This document shows positions 41,799-49,554 of a stretch of 64,000 nucleotides of DNA, piece after piece. The stretch lies in assembly GCA_016184005.1 (NCBI GenBank), contig JACPDL010000003.1:62001-126000 (forward strand), written 5' to 3'. Origin of the DNA: Candidatus Aenigmatarchaeota archaeon. Lineage in GTDB: Archaea; Aenigmatarchaeota; Aenigmatarchaeia; GW2011-AR5. The position numbers and the translations under genes are program-made. The notes under the pieces are model-generated. The model made no database searches. It was not told the DNA's origin and saw only the letters and a program-made list of their open reading frames with translations. The first letter of the stretch is position 1. The number at the start of each line of letters is the position of its first letter.

Positions 41799-43316
41799 GT
41801 GGTGACAAGATTGAAGAAAAAACACGACATTAGTGGCGTGACGGAAGAGGAAGAAGCCCACGGGAAACTTCACGATAAATCCGAGCTTGTTCCTAAAAGA
41901 GAGCGAACCGAGAAGCACGCCAGAAAAGCGCACCACAAATCAGGCAACGTTATAATGCATACGCTTGGCATAGTGAAGCAGCCCCTGTATACAAAAACTT
42001 TCGCCGCGGCATTCATTTTGTCTGCAATCCTTTATTCGTTCTTGTACGGCTTGTGGAAAATACCTGCAATTGAATTCGGCATCAACAGATTATCCGCTGT
42101 AGGAATTCTGGATTACTTATACCTGATTTTAATTTCGGCACTTGCAGGATTATTGTTCACTTTGTTCAAGTATGGAAGAATGCAATCAGTCAAATCAGGC
42201 TCAACGTTAGCCGGCGGGGGCGGTTTATTTGCAGGAATTGTTTCCACTGTATGCCCTGCTTGCCAAGGCATATCAATAGCAGCACTTGGCGGAACAGTGG
42301 CTGCATTACCGCTTGCGTTTCTTGTACCTTACATAGGCCTTATCCAATTTATCACTGTTTTTATTCTCGGATTTGCACTTTATCTTAAAGCAAACAGTAT
42401 ATTCACGCAGACTTGTATTTCATGCAATCTTGGAAGAAGCGAAACTTCTTCGAGATCTTCAGAGAAACGGAGTTTCTCCGAGATATATGGCAGAAACTTC
42501 GTTTCTGCCTATACAGGCGGAGCAAAGCTCCGCCATGTTCCGAAATCCTTTGGATTTCGAGAATTCCGAAAAGCTCTGCTTTCTGCAGGATTTGATACAA
42601 AGACAAAACACAAAGAAGAACCTTCCGGAAAAGAGCCTCTCCTATATCAGAATCATGTGTTCGCAGCCGTGATAGCCCTGGCATTGCTGCTGATAATAAA
42701 CAATTTCATGATAACCGGCGCATTCACGGCAGCAGGTGCGTCTTCAGCCAATGGCGGCAGCATAACCATCAAGCCGGGATTTGAATACGGTTCCAAGCTG
42801 ACGCTGAAACCCATGCCTCTTGCCAGCGGAGAAAGCCCAAGATTCCAGGGCTACAAATCTATAGTAAAGCCTTTGCCGACAATAAGCGAACTGTCAATGT
42901 CGCCGCCGACGGGCGATGTCACTAAGGATATTGCAAACAACGTTATCCCGAGAGGAACGCCGTGGTACGGTCAGGAAGCGGGCGTGAGCTTCGACGATCC
43001 CATAAAAGCACAGCAGCTCTGGGCAAAGGGAAGAGCAATCCAGCTGAACGGCGATGAGCAGAAAAGATGGGAAAGAATAGTAAATTCCTTTACATGCGAT
43101 TATTGCTGCGGATCGCCTCAGCAGCCGACAATAATTACGCGGTGCGGCTGTGCGCACTCCATCGCTGCACAAGGCATGGCAAAATGGTTTATTAAGAATT
43201 ATGGGGGCAAATATTCTGACGAAGAAATATACGGCGAGATGGCGCGATGGTATGCACTGTGGTATCCGGGCCCGACAGTCAAAAGAATCGTGCAGGAGCT
43301 GCAGGCAGCAAATTAG
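41799..43316 (+). CDS. Membrane protein with CxxC helix bundle and extracellular Cys-rich domain, containing an in-frame hairpin array
   Basis: A 505-residue protein, start GTG 41799 after TATA GTATAATTTAAA. Parts: a charged N-terminus; a membrane bundle (residues 60-205) with STVCPACQGIS between helices; a region at about 208-265 encoded by hairpin repeats (LGRSETSSRSSEKRSF...); another helix (AAVIALALLLIINN); and an outer C-terminal domain with CDYCCG...CGCAH, like PCYCGC-type domains. A similar Cys domain is found in the 47.8 kb protein, and the CPAC helix bundle resembles 45275 and 53541. It opens the thiol/metal cluster; the function is unknown. Confidence 0.68.
   Translation: MVTRLKKKHDISGVTEEEEAHGKLHDKSELVPKRERTEKHARKAHHKSGNVIMHTLGIVKQPLYTKTFAAAFILSAILYSFLYGLWKIPAIEFGINRLSAVGILDYLYLILISALAGLLFTLFKYGRMQSVKSGSTLAGGGGLFAGIVSTVCPACQGISIAALGGTVAALPLAFLVPYIGLIQFITVFILGFALYLKANSIFTQTCISCNLGRSETSSRSSEKRSFSEIYGRNFVSAYTGGAKLRHVPKSFGFREFRKALLSAGFDTKTKHKEEPSGKEPLLYQNHVFAAVIALALLLIINNFMITGAFTAAGASSANGGSITIKPGFEYGSKLTLKPMPLASGESPRFQGYKSIVKPLPTISELSMSPPTGDVTKDIANNVIPRGTPWYGQEAGVSFDDPIKAQQLWAKGRAIQLNGDEQKRWERIVNSFTCDYCCGSPQQPTIITRCGCAHSIAAQGMAKWFIKNYGGKYSDEEIYGEMARWYALWYPGPTVKRIVQELQAAN
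42424..42592. repeat. Six hairpin modules inside a coding sequence
   Basis: Successive units: GAAGAAGCGAAACTTCTTC, GAGAAACGGAGTTTCTC, GGCAGAAACTTCGTTTCTGC, GGCGGAGCAAAGCTCCGCC, CGAAATCCTTTGGATTTCG and an imperfect GAAAAGCTCTGCTTTC. They are back to back with short linkers, keep the host frame open and add roughly 57 residues to the cytosolic loop between membrane helices. Confidence 0.82.
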
Positions 43317-43361
43317 CCGAGCAAGGACATAAGGATGACGGGATTCATAGTGGTGATTTGA

Positions 43362-43400
43362 ATGACAAAGAAAAAAGGAAAGAAAGGAGGCTGTTGCTGA
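43362..43400 (+). CDS. 12-residue Lys-rich CC peptide
   Basis: Encodes MTKKKGKKGGCC and a stop, after a GGTGATTTG ribosome binding site. Its stop overlaps the ATG of the next gene (TGATG), so it is translationally coupled and unlikely to be chance. It matches the peptide at 50528 in layout. Confidence 0.6.
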   Translation: MTKKKGKKGGCC

Positions 43401-43615
43401 TGGAAAGAAAAGAACTGCTGATGGTCGTAATGATAGGCGTTCTTCTGCTCACGACAGCCATGCAAACAGTGGCACTGGCAGGCTTGAGCAGCGGGCAGGT
43501 TGTAGTAACAGCCAGGACAACTGCGAGCAGCGGCCCTGCACCAAGTTCCGGCACGCCTTCTGTAGGTTCAGCAGGGAGCCTGGAAAACTTGCCAAGCATG
43601 GTTGGCGGCTGTTAG
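43400..43615 (+). CDS. Short exported protein ending in Gly-Gly-Cys
   Basis: About 71 residues: MERKELLMVVMIGVLLLTTA starts a signal or anchor helix, followed by a Ser/Gly/Pro-rich outer chain (TASSGPAPSSGTPSVG) ending MVGGC. A C-terminal Cys outside the membrane fits the thiol theme of the cluster. The ATG at 43400 is fixed by its coupling with the CC peptide; the track start is too far upstream. Confidence 0.6.
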   Translation: MERKELLMVVMIGVLLLTTAMQTVALAGLSSGQVVVTARTTASSGPAPSSGTPSVGSAGSLENLPSMVGGC

Positions 43616-43634
43616 CGATTGCGAGGAATGACGA

Positions 43635-44780
43635 ATGGCAAAGAAAACATTAGATATAATTTTATATATTTTTGTTGTATTGGCAGTAGCTTTTTCGCTT
43701 GTGAGCCTGTCTCTTATAACCGCCAGAAGCGAGAAAGTCAAAGAATCTCTTTTGCTGGCTGAAAAAGAAAACCAGCCGGCCAAGCTGGAATTGATAAAGA
43801 TCGCTGCTTCTTCATGCAAAGACTGCTTTGATGTAGACTCCGTCATTGAAAGCCTGAAAAAATCCAATGCAAACGTTACTGAAAGGATACTGGAATTTTC
43901 ATCAGCAGAGGCAAAGCAACTTATCAGCCAGTACAGCATTGAAAAGCTGCCAACGGTCATAGTTCTGGGAGAAGTCAATAAATCTTCTGTTGCCAATCTG
44001 TGGAACCAGGAGTGGAAGGTGGGGATGAAGGACGGCACGCAGGTTTCGTCTGTCTATGCGGCCGTTTCTCCTCCGTATGTCGATGCATCCGGGAACATCA
44101 AGGGAATGGTTATTCTGACACACATTGTAGACCAGTCATGCCCTAACTGCACGAACCTTACATCGCTGGTAGACTTCCTCAAGCAGAGCAATGTGAGATT
44201 CACAGAAGAAAAAACAATTGATTACGCCTCGCCGGAAGCCAAGGACATGATTTCCAGATTTGGCATACAGAAAGTTCCTGCTATAGTCATCTCCAAGGAC
44301 ATCCTGGATTACCCGCCTGTAGCTCAGGTATGGGACCAGTTAAACGCGACGGAGAAACAGGGCTTCTATCCGCTGCACACGCTCGCGCCGCCGTACAGGA
44401 ATCTGGAAACCGGCAAAATAGAGGGACTAGTGACTGTGATATATCTTAGAGACGACACGTGCACAAGCTGCTACGACGTCAAATTAAATAAGCTGATATT
44501 GGAAAGGACCTTCGGCCTGATGATTGTCAATGAGACAACAGCAGATGTAAGCTCCGATTACGGCAAAAGCCTGCTGAAGCAGTACAACATGACAAAAGTC
44601 CCTGTAATACTTGTTTCTTCGGATGCAGCGATGTATTCTGGGTTCCCCGTCGTTTGGCCGCAGGTCGGCAATGTCGCAAGCGACGGATGGCATGTAATGA
44701 GAAATCCTGAAGTTTTGGGAACATACAAGGATTTGTCCTCAGGCCAAGTAATCTCGCCTCCGCAACCAGAAGGCGGTTAA
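43635..44780 (+). CDS. Membrane-anchored protein with three tandem thioredoxin-like domains
   Basis: A 381-residue exported protein. An N-terminal helix (IILYIFVVLAVAFSLVSLSL) anchors it; three thioredoxin-like repeats follow, each starting with a CxxC: SSCKDCFD near residue 59, QSCPNCTN near 167 and DTCTSCYD near 280. Each repeat has a following (V/I)PxIVI/ILVS strand with the cis-Pro (LPTVIVL, VPAIVIS, VPVILVS). It likely carries out disulfide exchange outside the membrane, perhaps passing electrons along the three sites. Confidence 0.78.
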   Translation: MAKKTLDIILYIFVVLAVAFSLVSLSLITARSEKVKESLLLAEKENQPAKLELIKIAASSCKDCFDVDSVIESLKKSNANVTERILEFSSAEAKQLISQYSIEKLPTVIVLGEVNKSSVANLWNQEWKVGMKDGTQVSSVYAAVSPPYVDASGNIKGMVILTHIVDQSCPNCTNLTSLVDFLKQSNVRFTEEKTIDYASPEAKDMISRFGIQKVPAIVISKDILDYPPVAQVWDQLNATEKQGFYPLHTLAPPYRNLETGKIEGLVTVIYLRDDTCTSCYDVKLNKLILERTFGLMIVNETTADVSSDYGKSLLKQYNMTKVPVILVSSDAAMYSGFPVVWPQVGNVASDGWHVMRNPEVLGTYKDLSSGQVISPPQPEGG

Positions 44781-45266
44781 ATGGCCGAGCCGGCAAAAAC
44801 CCCCAGGAAAATTATTTTGTCTGGAATAGCCGGCCTGATAGCAATAATTATTATCGGAGTGGCTTACGTGCAATTAACGCAGCCAACTTCGGAACAACCT
44901 TATCAGACCCCAAAGCCGGAAGAAGTTGTAAGGCTTTATTTCGAGTCGTGGGGCAAAAATGACTGGCCCAACATGTACGCGGCTATTTCTGATGGCTTCA
45001 AGGCAATAGACCCGAACGCTAAAGACCTTGCAGCATTCAGGGATTTCGCAAGCTCGCAGGGTGTGGAAGGAGTCAGAATAATAAGCATAAATGAAGAATC
45101 AAACGACGGCGGCACGGCGAGCGTAAGCTATTCGGTGGAACTTGTTTTGAGTGACGGAGGTAAACGCAAATTTGATGATACATTCACACTGAAATACCAG
45201 CAGGGCGACATAATCCCGGGATGGAAGCTTATTCACCCGTACGGGCCTAATGTCGATGCATCTTAG
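44781..45266 (+). CDS. Membrane-anchored NTF2/DUF4878-like domain protein
   Basis: A 161-residue protein: one N-terminal helix (IILSGIAGLIAIIIIGVAYV), a linker, then an NTF2-like fold (EEVVRLYFESWGKNDWPNMYAAIS... ending GWKLIHPYGPN). Such domains act as lipoprotein-like ligand or assembly factors. It starts directly at the stop of the triple-thioredoxin gene, in the same operon. Confidence 0.6.
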   Translation: MAEPAKTPRKIILSGIAGLIAIIIIGVAYVQLTQPTSEQPYQTPKPEEVVRLYFESWGKNDWPNMYAAISDGFKAIDPNAKDLAAFRDFASSQGVEGVRIISINEESNDGGTASVSYSVELVLSDGGKRKFDDTFTLKYQQGDIIPGWKLIHPYGPNVDAS

Positions 45267-45274
45267 GCGATTAA

Positions 45275-45718
45275 ATGAAAAGAAAACACAAGTCCAACCA
45301 TCAATTAAAAACCCGGTCGGCGCTGATCGGCAGCTTGGCAGCCTTGGCAATCTTTTCAGCATTTGGGATTATCACAGCGCTTGTACCTAATGAATTGTTT
45401 ATAAGGATGACACCCGTTTACTTCTACGATTATATATTTCTTATTCTGACTTCAGTACTTTCAGGCGCTTACATAGGATTATGGTATTATGCTAAAAAGA
45501 CACGAACAAGTTGCAACTATGCAGCAACCGGCGGGGCCGTAGGCGGCTTCTTCTCTTTCGGGTGCGCAATATGCAACAAGTTGTTAATCTTGCTACTCGG
45601 CCTGAGCGGCGTGGCGGCTTACTTTATGCCGATACAGCCTGTACTTGGCGCAATCAGCATAGCTCTTCTGACTTATGCAGTTTACATGCAATCTAAAGCT
45701 GTCTGGAGGGTACGGTAA
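45275..45718 (+). CDS. Small four-helix membrane protein with Cys motif
   Basis: A 147-residue membrane protein. Helices 1-2 are followed by a basic loop and GGAVGGFFSFGCAICNKLLILLLG with a CAIC motif at the start of a helix. The pattern of Gly-rich turn, CxxC and two helices matches the bundle in the 41.8 kb protein (CPAC) and the 53.5 kb protein (CPAC), so they look like paralogs. A role in moving electrons or metal across the membrane is inferred from the motif and context. Confidence 0.6.
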   Translation: MKRKHKSNHQLKTRSALIGSLAALAIFSAFGIITALVPNELFIRMTPVYFYDYIFLILTSVLSGAYIGLWYYAKKTRTSCNYAATGGAVGGFFSFGCAICNKLLILLLGLSGVAAYFMPIQPVLGAISIALLTYAVYMQSKAVWRVR

Positions 45719-45720
45719 AT

Positions 45721-46464
45721 ATGGATACAACTGAAAAACTTACATTTGGTTTCCTTGGGATAAGTGCTATTGTTGCGATATTTGCCGTTTTTTCTGTCTT
45801 TAACGTGTTTTCATTCAGCACGAATGAGAATGCCGCACAAAATGTCATGGGTCAAGGATCAACAAGGATGAGCCTTTCTCCTTTCGACGTGAAGTTGGCA
45901 ATTCAGTTTATGGACAAAAACGGCGACGGCAAGTGCGATGCCTGTGGCATGCCTGTTGAGATGTGCATGGATTCCGGGCAGCTGCAGTGCAACATGGATC
46001 CCAAGTCTACTATAGGGATTTTAGGCTCTCAGCACATCCATACGGACTGGAAAATATACATCAATGGCAAAGCATCAGACGATAATTTTTTTGACTCTAT
46101 AGCCATGGACATGTCAAATGCAACCAGGGAAATATCAAGCAGTTTCATACACGTCGACAAAGGCGCGCCCGCTCCGGAAAAAACAGGCGATATCTTGCAT
46201 ATGCACGCGACCGGCGTTCCTCTGTGGATATTCTTCAAGAGCGTCGGGATGGATTTCAACAAAGAAAGCCTGGCTTTGCCTGATGGACGGAAATTTTCAA
46301 ACGACGGCAAAGACACCCTTAAGTTCTACGTAAACGGCAAGCCTAACAGCGAGTGGGAAAATTATGTTTTCAGGGATCTGGACAAGATCCTGATTTCATA
46401 CGGAGAGGAAAGAGACTTAAGCCAGCAGATTAATTCAGTAACAGATTTTTCTAAAAGTCACTGA
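45721..46464 (+). CDS. Membrane-anchored His/Cys-rich domain protein
   Basis: A 247-residue exported protein with one N-terminal helix. Outside are an EF-hand-like Cys segment (DKNGDGKCDACGMPVEMC) near residue 63 and a domain with QHIHTDWKIYINGK, SSFIHVDKG, ILHMHATGVPLWIFF and a C-terminal YVNGKPN...DLDKILISYG. This His-rich domain recurs in the 54.1 kb protein. The His clusters suggest metal binding; no named family was recognised. Confidence 0.6.
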   Translation: MDTTEKLTFGFLGISAIVAIFAVFSVFNVFSFSTNENAAQNVMGQGSTRMSLSPFDVKLAIQFMDKNGDGKCDACGMPVEMCMDSGQLQCNMDPKSTIGILGSQHIHTDWKIYINGKASDDNFFDSIAMDMSNATREISSSFIHVDKGAPAPEKTGDILHMHATGVPLWIFFKSVGMDFNKESLALPDGRKFSNDGKDTLKFYVNGKPNSEWENYVFRDLDKILISYGEERDLSQQINSVTDFSKSH

Positions 46465-46472
46465 GTGATCAA

Positions 46473-46658
46473 ATGAAAAAACTTGCAGGAACATTAACAT
46501 GCCCAGAATGCGGGCATAAGCAGAAAATGGAAATCCCAAAAAAAGTATGCATGCATTTCTACAAGTGCGAAAAATGCAAGAAGCTTATAAAGGGCAAAGA
46601 CAAATGCATATTCTGCTCGTATGCAGATAGAAAATGTCCCAGCGGGTGTTTGCGATGA
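46473..46658 (+). CDS. GDCCVxC-like Cys-rich protein
   Basis: A 61-residue zinc-ribbon-like protein: LTCPECGHKQKMEIPKK, CMHFYKCEKCKKLIK, KCIFCSYADRKCPSGC. The layout matches the GDCCVxC small protein family often found with mercury or metal resistance genes, although the GDCC motif itself reads GKDKC here. It is coupled to the next gene by an ATGA overlap. Confidence 0.65.
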   Translation: MKKLAGTLTCPECGHKQKMEIPKKVCMHFYKCEKCKKLIKGKDKCIFCSYADRKCPSGCLR

Positions 46659-47098
46659 AAAAGAAAAGCAGGAATACTGTCCCCGCGGGGAAAAAAGGAA
46701 GGGCTATGTCTGCATTCACAGGCCTTTCAGGCACATTGAGCTTCCTGGGTGGATGGCAGGTTTGCCACAACATCTGCTTGGGCATCATAGCTTTGCTGTC
46801 AGTCATTGGAATAACGGTAGTCGGCATGCCGCTCCTGTTTCTCACGCAGTACACCGTATATTTCTGGTCGCTGGCTGTATTGATTCTGGTTCCTACCGTC
46901 CTGATGTACTGGAGAAACAGAAAGTGCATGTCCGTGAAGCTGGTCATGTTCAATGTTGGCATAGTAATTGCCAGCGTGCCTTTTGTGGATATGCAGCCTT
47001 ACCAGATAGTATTCTGGCTTATCGGCGGCACCCTGATTCTGGGCGCAGCATGGATGTTTTTGAAGCCGAAGCTGGCAAATCTTCGTAAACAGCCATGA
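46655..47098 (+). CDS. Four-helix membrane protein, possible metal transporter-like
   Basis: A 147-residue membrane protein with a basic N-terminus (MKKKSRNTVPAGKKGR) and four helices. The first helix starts with WQVCHNICLGIIALL, giving a CxxxC at the membrane face, and a second Cys lies in NRKCMS. It resembles small mercury/metal carriers only in layout. ATG 46655 is set by overlap with the previous stop. Confidence 0.5.
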   Translation: MKKKSRNTVPAGKKGRAMSAFTGLSGTLSFLGGWQVCHNICLGIIALLSVIGITVVGMPLLFLTQYTVYFWSLAVLILVPTVLMYWRNRKCMSVKLVMFNVGIVIASVPFVDMQPYQIVFWLIGGTLILGAAWMFLKPKLANLRKQP

Positions 47099-47220
47099 TT
47101 TATCCTCAGAGACATTGAAAACTGCTGTCTTTAGACAGCAGATGAAACACAATGTCTCTGGGATCACATCTTCTCACAAACCACCGACTTTAGTCGGGTG
47201 GTATATTAAGAAGATATGAT
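47099..47220 (+). repeat. Two-domain structured repeat, copy C
   Basis: Domain 1 has a changed but perfect outer stem CAGAGACATTG...CAATGTCTCTG around the same inner hairpin as copy A (CTGCTGT-CTTTAG-ACAGCAG). Domain 2 has TCTTCT...AGAAGA around CCACCGA-CTTTAG-TCGGGTGG. It starts right at the end of the four-helix membrane gene and ends before the next promoter. Confidence 0.8.
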
Positions 47221-47253
47221 AACTTAAATACGTTTTGCTTCTATAATCTATCG

Positions 47254-47736
47254 ATGTTAACGCAACGGAAAAGGCTCGGCCTGGCACTGATTGGGCTGGC
47301 TGCCGGGCTGTTCTTTGTAGTGCTTTCATTAACGCTGTATGTGATTAACGTTAACAATTTTCTGCATTCCGACTGCCCGTTGCCACCGGGTGTCTGCCCG
47401 CTTCATAAGGCTGTACCGGCAGAATCGCTATTTGGCTTCGGCATTGACGGCATTCTTGCCACCATTGGTTTATTTCTGTTTTTCTCCAAAGAACAGCAGA
47501 CACAAATAGTAAACATGGACAAGCTGAAATCTATTTCGGACTCCCTTGAGGGAGATGACAAAAAAATATTCGGCATGGTAATAGACTCGGGTGCAATATT
47601 CCAGAGCGAACTTGTAGAAAAAAGCGGAGTGACAAAAGTTAAGGTTACCAGAATCCTTGACAAACTTGAAGCCAAGGGCCTTATAGAAAGGAAAAGGCGC
47701 GGAATGACAAACATCGTAATGCTCAGACAGTCCTGA
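47254..47736 (+). CDS. Membrane-bound winged-helix regulator with Cys/His outer loop
   Basis: A 160-residue protein. Two membrane helices (residues 9-31 and 60-80) enclose a short outer loop HSDCPLPPGVCPLHK with Cys and His likely to bind metal. A cytosolic MarR-like winged helix follows (IDSGAIFQSELVEKSGVTKVKVTRILDKLEAKGLI...RRGMTNIVML). It therefore looks like a one-component sensor in the membrane. Palindromes around the TATA of the next gene are candidate sites. Confidence 0.75.
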   Translation: MLTQRKRLGLALIGLAAGLFFVVLSLTLYVINVNNFLHSDCPLPPGVCPLHKAVPAESLFGFGIDGILATIGLFLFFSKEQQTQIVNMDKLKSISDSLEGDDKKIFGMVIDSGAIFQSELVEKSGVTKVKVTRILDKLEAKGLIERKRRGMTNIVMLRQS

Positions 47737-47752
47737 TCATTCACGTTCTAGC

Positions 47753-47792
47753 TGAAACTAGTTTCACCCTACCCTTTATCGGTTGTTTCAAC
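47753..47792 (+). promoter_or_regulatory. Palindromes flanking a TATA box
   Basis: TGAAACTAGTTTCA (perfect 14-base palindrome) lies upstream and GTTGTTTCAAC downstream of the TATA-like CCCTTTATCGG, and both share the half site GTTTCA. They stand between the membrane winged-helix gene and the 47.8 kb exported gene, so that regulator is the first candidate to bind. Confidence 0.5.
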
Positions 47793-47813
47793 TAATAGAT
47801 AGCAGGTGATTTC

Positions 47814-48368
47814 ATGAATATGAAACTGGTCAGTATTGCCGTAATGGCAATGCTTGTGGGCGTTATCGCAGTTATGGGCTATCAGCTTTACGGAACGCCG
47901 AAAATTACAGGCTATGCTACTGCAGCAGACAGTGGTTCGTATCAGGGATATTCCTCATACGAGGAAATGATGCAGGCACATCATGGTGGCGGTGTCCAGC
48001 AAGATTCCGGTTGCGGGATGGACTCGGGGCCGTCTGCATCCAAGTTTGCTACAGGCGAAGTTACAGATTATGGAATATCCCTTGACAACAAAGGGTACCA
48101 AGACTTGCTGGGTTATGCAAACGTTCGGTTGGACGGGGTTCAAAGCGAAAAAATAATCGGCCTTGATATAGAGATACCCTGCTGCGGATTCCAGAAAATA
48201 CAGGCGAGCGGAAATTGCGAGTGCGGCCACCACGTAGCGCTGGTGGGCCTGGCAAAACTGCTGGCGTCGAAGGGCTACGACAGAGACGAAATACAGAAAG
48301 AGATAGACGTGTGGAAAAACATTTTCTATCCGAACGGCGTGGATAGCGGAGCAGGTGCGTGCGGATGA
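47814..48368 (+). CDS. Exported protein with PCYCGC-like Cys domain
   Basis: A 184-residue protein with a signal/anchor (MKLVSIAVMAMLVGVIAVMG), a Gly/Ser/His-rich region (MMQAHHGGGVQQDSGCGM) and a C-terminal Cys domain: IPCCGFQKIQASGNCECGHHVALVGLAKLL, ending in DVWKNIFYP. This domain lines up with the end of the 41.8 kb protein (CCG...CGCAH...AKW...EI...W...YP). Metal binding is likely. An SD-like GGTGATTTC precedes ATG 47814. Confidence 0.68.
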   Translation: MNMKLVSIAVMAMLVGVIAVMGYQLYGTPKITGYATAADSGSYQGYSSYEEMMQAHHGGGVQQDSGCGMDSGPSASKFATGEVTDYGISLDNKGYQDLLGYANVRLDGVQSEKIIGLDIEIPCCGFQKIQASGNCECGHHVALVGLAKLLASKGYDRDEIQKEIDVWKNIFYPNGVDSGAGACG

Positions 48369-48889
48369 GAAGTAAGATAGCAGCCTTAACAGCTCTTTTT
48401 TTCTCTTTTTTTGTTATACTCCCAAGAACCGTGTCGGCACACTGCCCACTATGCACAGTTGCAACAGGCATGGCTGTTGCAACGACGCGCCTTTACGGGA
48501 TTGACGATATGATAATCGGCCTTTTCATCGGCAGCTTCGTCGTTTCAACGGCCTTATGGATGAATAATATCGCATTGAAACGGAACAGGAAGAAAGAATA
48601 CCTGCCTTATCAATCATCCAGCCTTGTGCTGGTGTCCCTTCTGACAACGCTTGCAACCCTTTATTTTTCAGGGCTGCTGGGCGACATGAATTATCAGGCT
48701 CTTGGGGTGGACAAGATATTTCTCGGCACGCTTGCAGGAACTGTTATAACGCTTGTCTCATTCGAGATCCACAAGAAACTCCGGTGGTATAATGGCAACA
48801 GGAACTATGTTCCCATGCAGGGCATCATCCTGCCTTTGCTGTCTGTTGTGATTGCGAGCCTAGGGTTTTACGCGATGGGATTGATATGA
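48365..48889 (+). CDS. Membrane protein with outer HCPLC motif
   Basis: A 174-residue protein with a cleavable-type signal (IAALTALFFSFFVILPRTVSA) leading directly into HCPLCTVATGMAVA, then four helices. The mature N-terminus would hold a HCxxC thiol or metal site on the outside. ATG 48365 overlaps the previous stop (ATGA). No named family was recognised; it may be a redox membrane partner of the cluster's thioredoxin-like proteins. Confidence 0.6.
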   Translation: MRSKIAALTALFFSFFVILPRTVSAHCPLCTVATGMAVATTRLYGIDDMIIGLFIGSFVVSTALWMNNIALKRNRKKEYLPYQSSSLVLVSLLTTLATLYFSGLLGDMNYQALGVDKIFLGTLAGTVITLVSFEIHKKLRWYNGNRNYVPMQGIILPLLSVVIASLGFYAMGLI

Positions 48890-49281
48890 CCGCCAAAGCT
48901 AAACCAAGAGCAAAGGGCGACATATCCAAGGCGCAGGATCTTGTCATGGCTACGGTTAACCTGATATCCCTTGAGGAGCACCTGGCATTCACTGCTATGA
49001 AAACCGGCGAGCAGGATTTTTATGAGATCGCCAGAAATGTCCGCAAGTTGCGCATACGATGCCTGCGAGAGCTTGTAGGCGAGCCGCGCGGCGAGCTTTG
49101 GTGCGCAAGCAAGCACGTGCTTTCTGCGATGATGCGCCTGCTCGAAGTTGCAAGCAAGGAAGACGGCAAGAAATGCGGCGAGTATCTGGAAGCGGCATTT
49201 GACCTCTACAAGTTATTCTGGCTGTTCAGGGAGGCCGGCTATGAAATTAAAACTGCGAAACCTAAAATCAAAGCTAAATAA
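48886..49281 (+). CDS. Helical cytosolic protein of unknown function
   Basis: A 131-residue all-helical soluble protein: ISKAQDLVMATVNLISLEEHLAFTAMK, then EIARNVRKLRIRCLRELV and ASKHVLSAMMRLLEVASKEDGKKCGEYLE. It resembles four-helix ferritin-like or nucleotidyltransferase-substrate-like bundles but lacks clear ligands. It overlaps the upstream membrane gene by four bases and is part of the same operon. Confidence 0.55.
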   Translation: MTAKAKPRAKGDISKAQDLVMATVNLISLEEHLAFTAMKTGEQDFYEIARNVRKLRIRCLRELVGEPRGELWCASKHVLSAMMRLLEVASKEDGKKCGEYLEAAFDLYKLFWLFREAGYEIKTAKPKIKAK

Positions 49282-49329
49282 GGCTTTAAAGAATGCAATG
49301 AAATGCTGCTTTGAGGAGTAGTTATAACG

Positions 49330-49554
49330 ATGAAAAACAAAAGAAACAATAAAAAATTAATTTATCTGGCAATTCTCATTGTCGTGATAGCAGCGGTTAT
49401 TGGGTTCTTTGCGTATCAGAAAAGCGAACAAAACTACCAGAAGGCTATTCAGAGCGAGCTGCCTGACAAATGCGCCACGCCCCCGGGATATACGGATGAG
49501 CAGTGGAAAGAGCATATGAGCCACCATCCCGACATGTACGAGGGATGCCTTTAG
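49330..49554 (+). CDS. Short anchored protein with Cys/His/Met-rich tail
   Basis: A 74-residue protein: an N-terminal helix (LIYLAILIVVIAAVIGFF) and an outer tail DKCATPPGYTDEQWKEHMSHHPDMYEGCL rich in Cys, His and Met, a good copper or other soft-metal site. It is convergent with the PadR-TRASH gene, with a four-base overlap. Confidence 0.6.
   Translation: MKNKRNNKKLIYLAILIVVIAAVIGFFAYQKSEQNYQKAIQSELPDKCATPPGYTDEQWKEHMSHHPDMYEGCL

Noticed and set aside
42373-42672. ORFs in other frames over the hairpin array
   Set aside because: Palindromic DNA is open in several frames; only the long frame joins membrane helices and the Cys domain.
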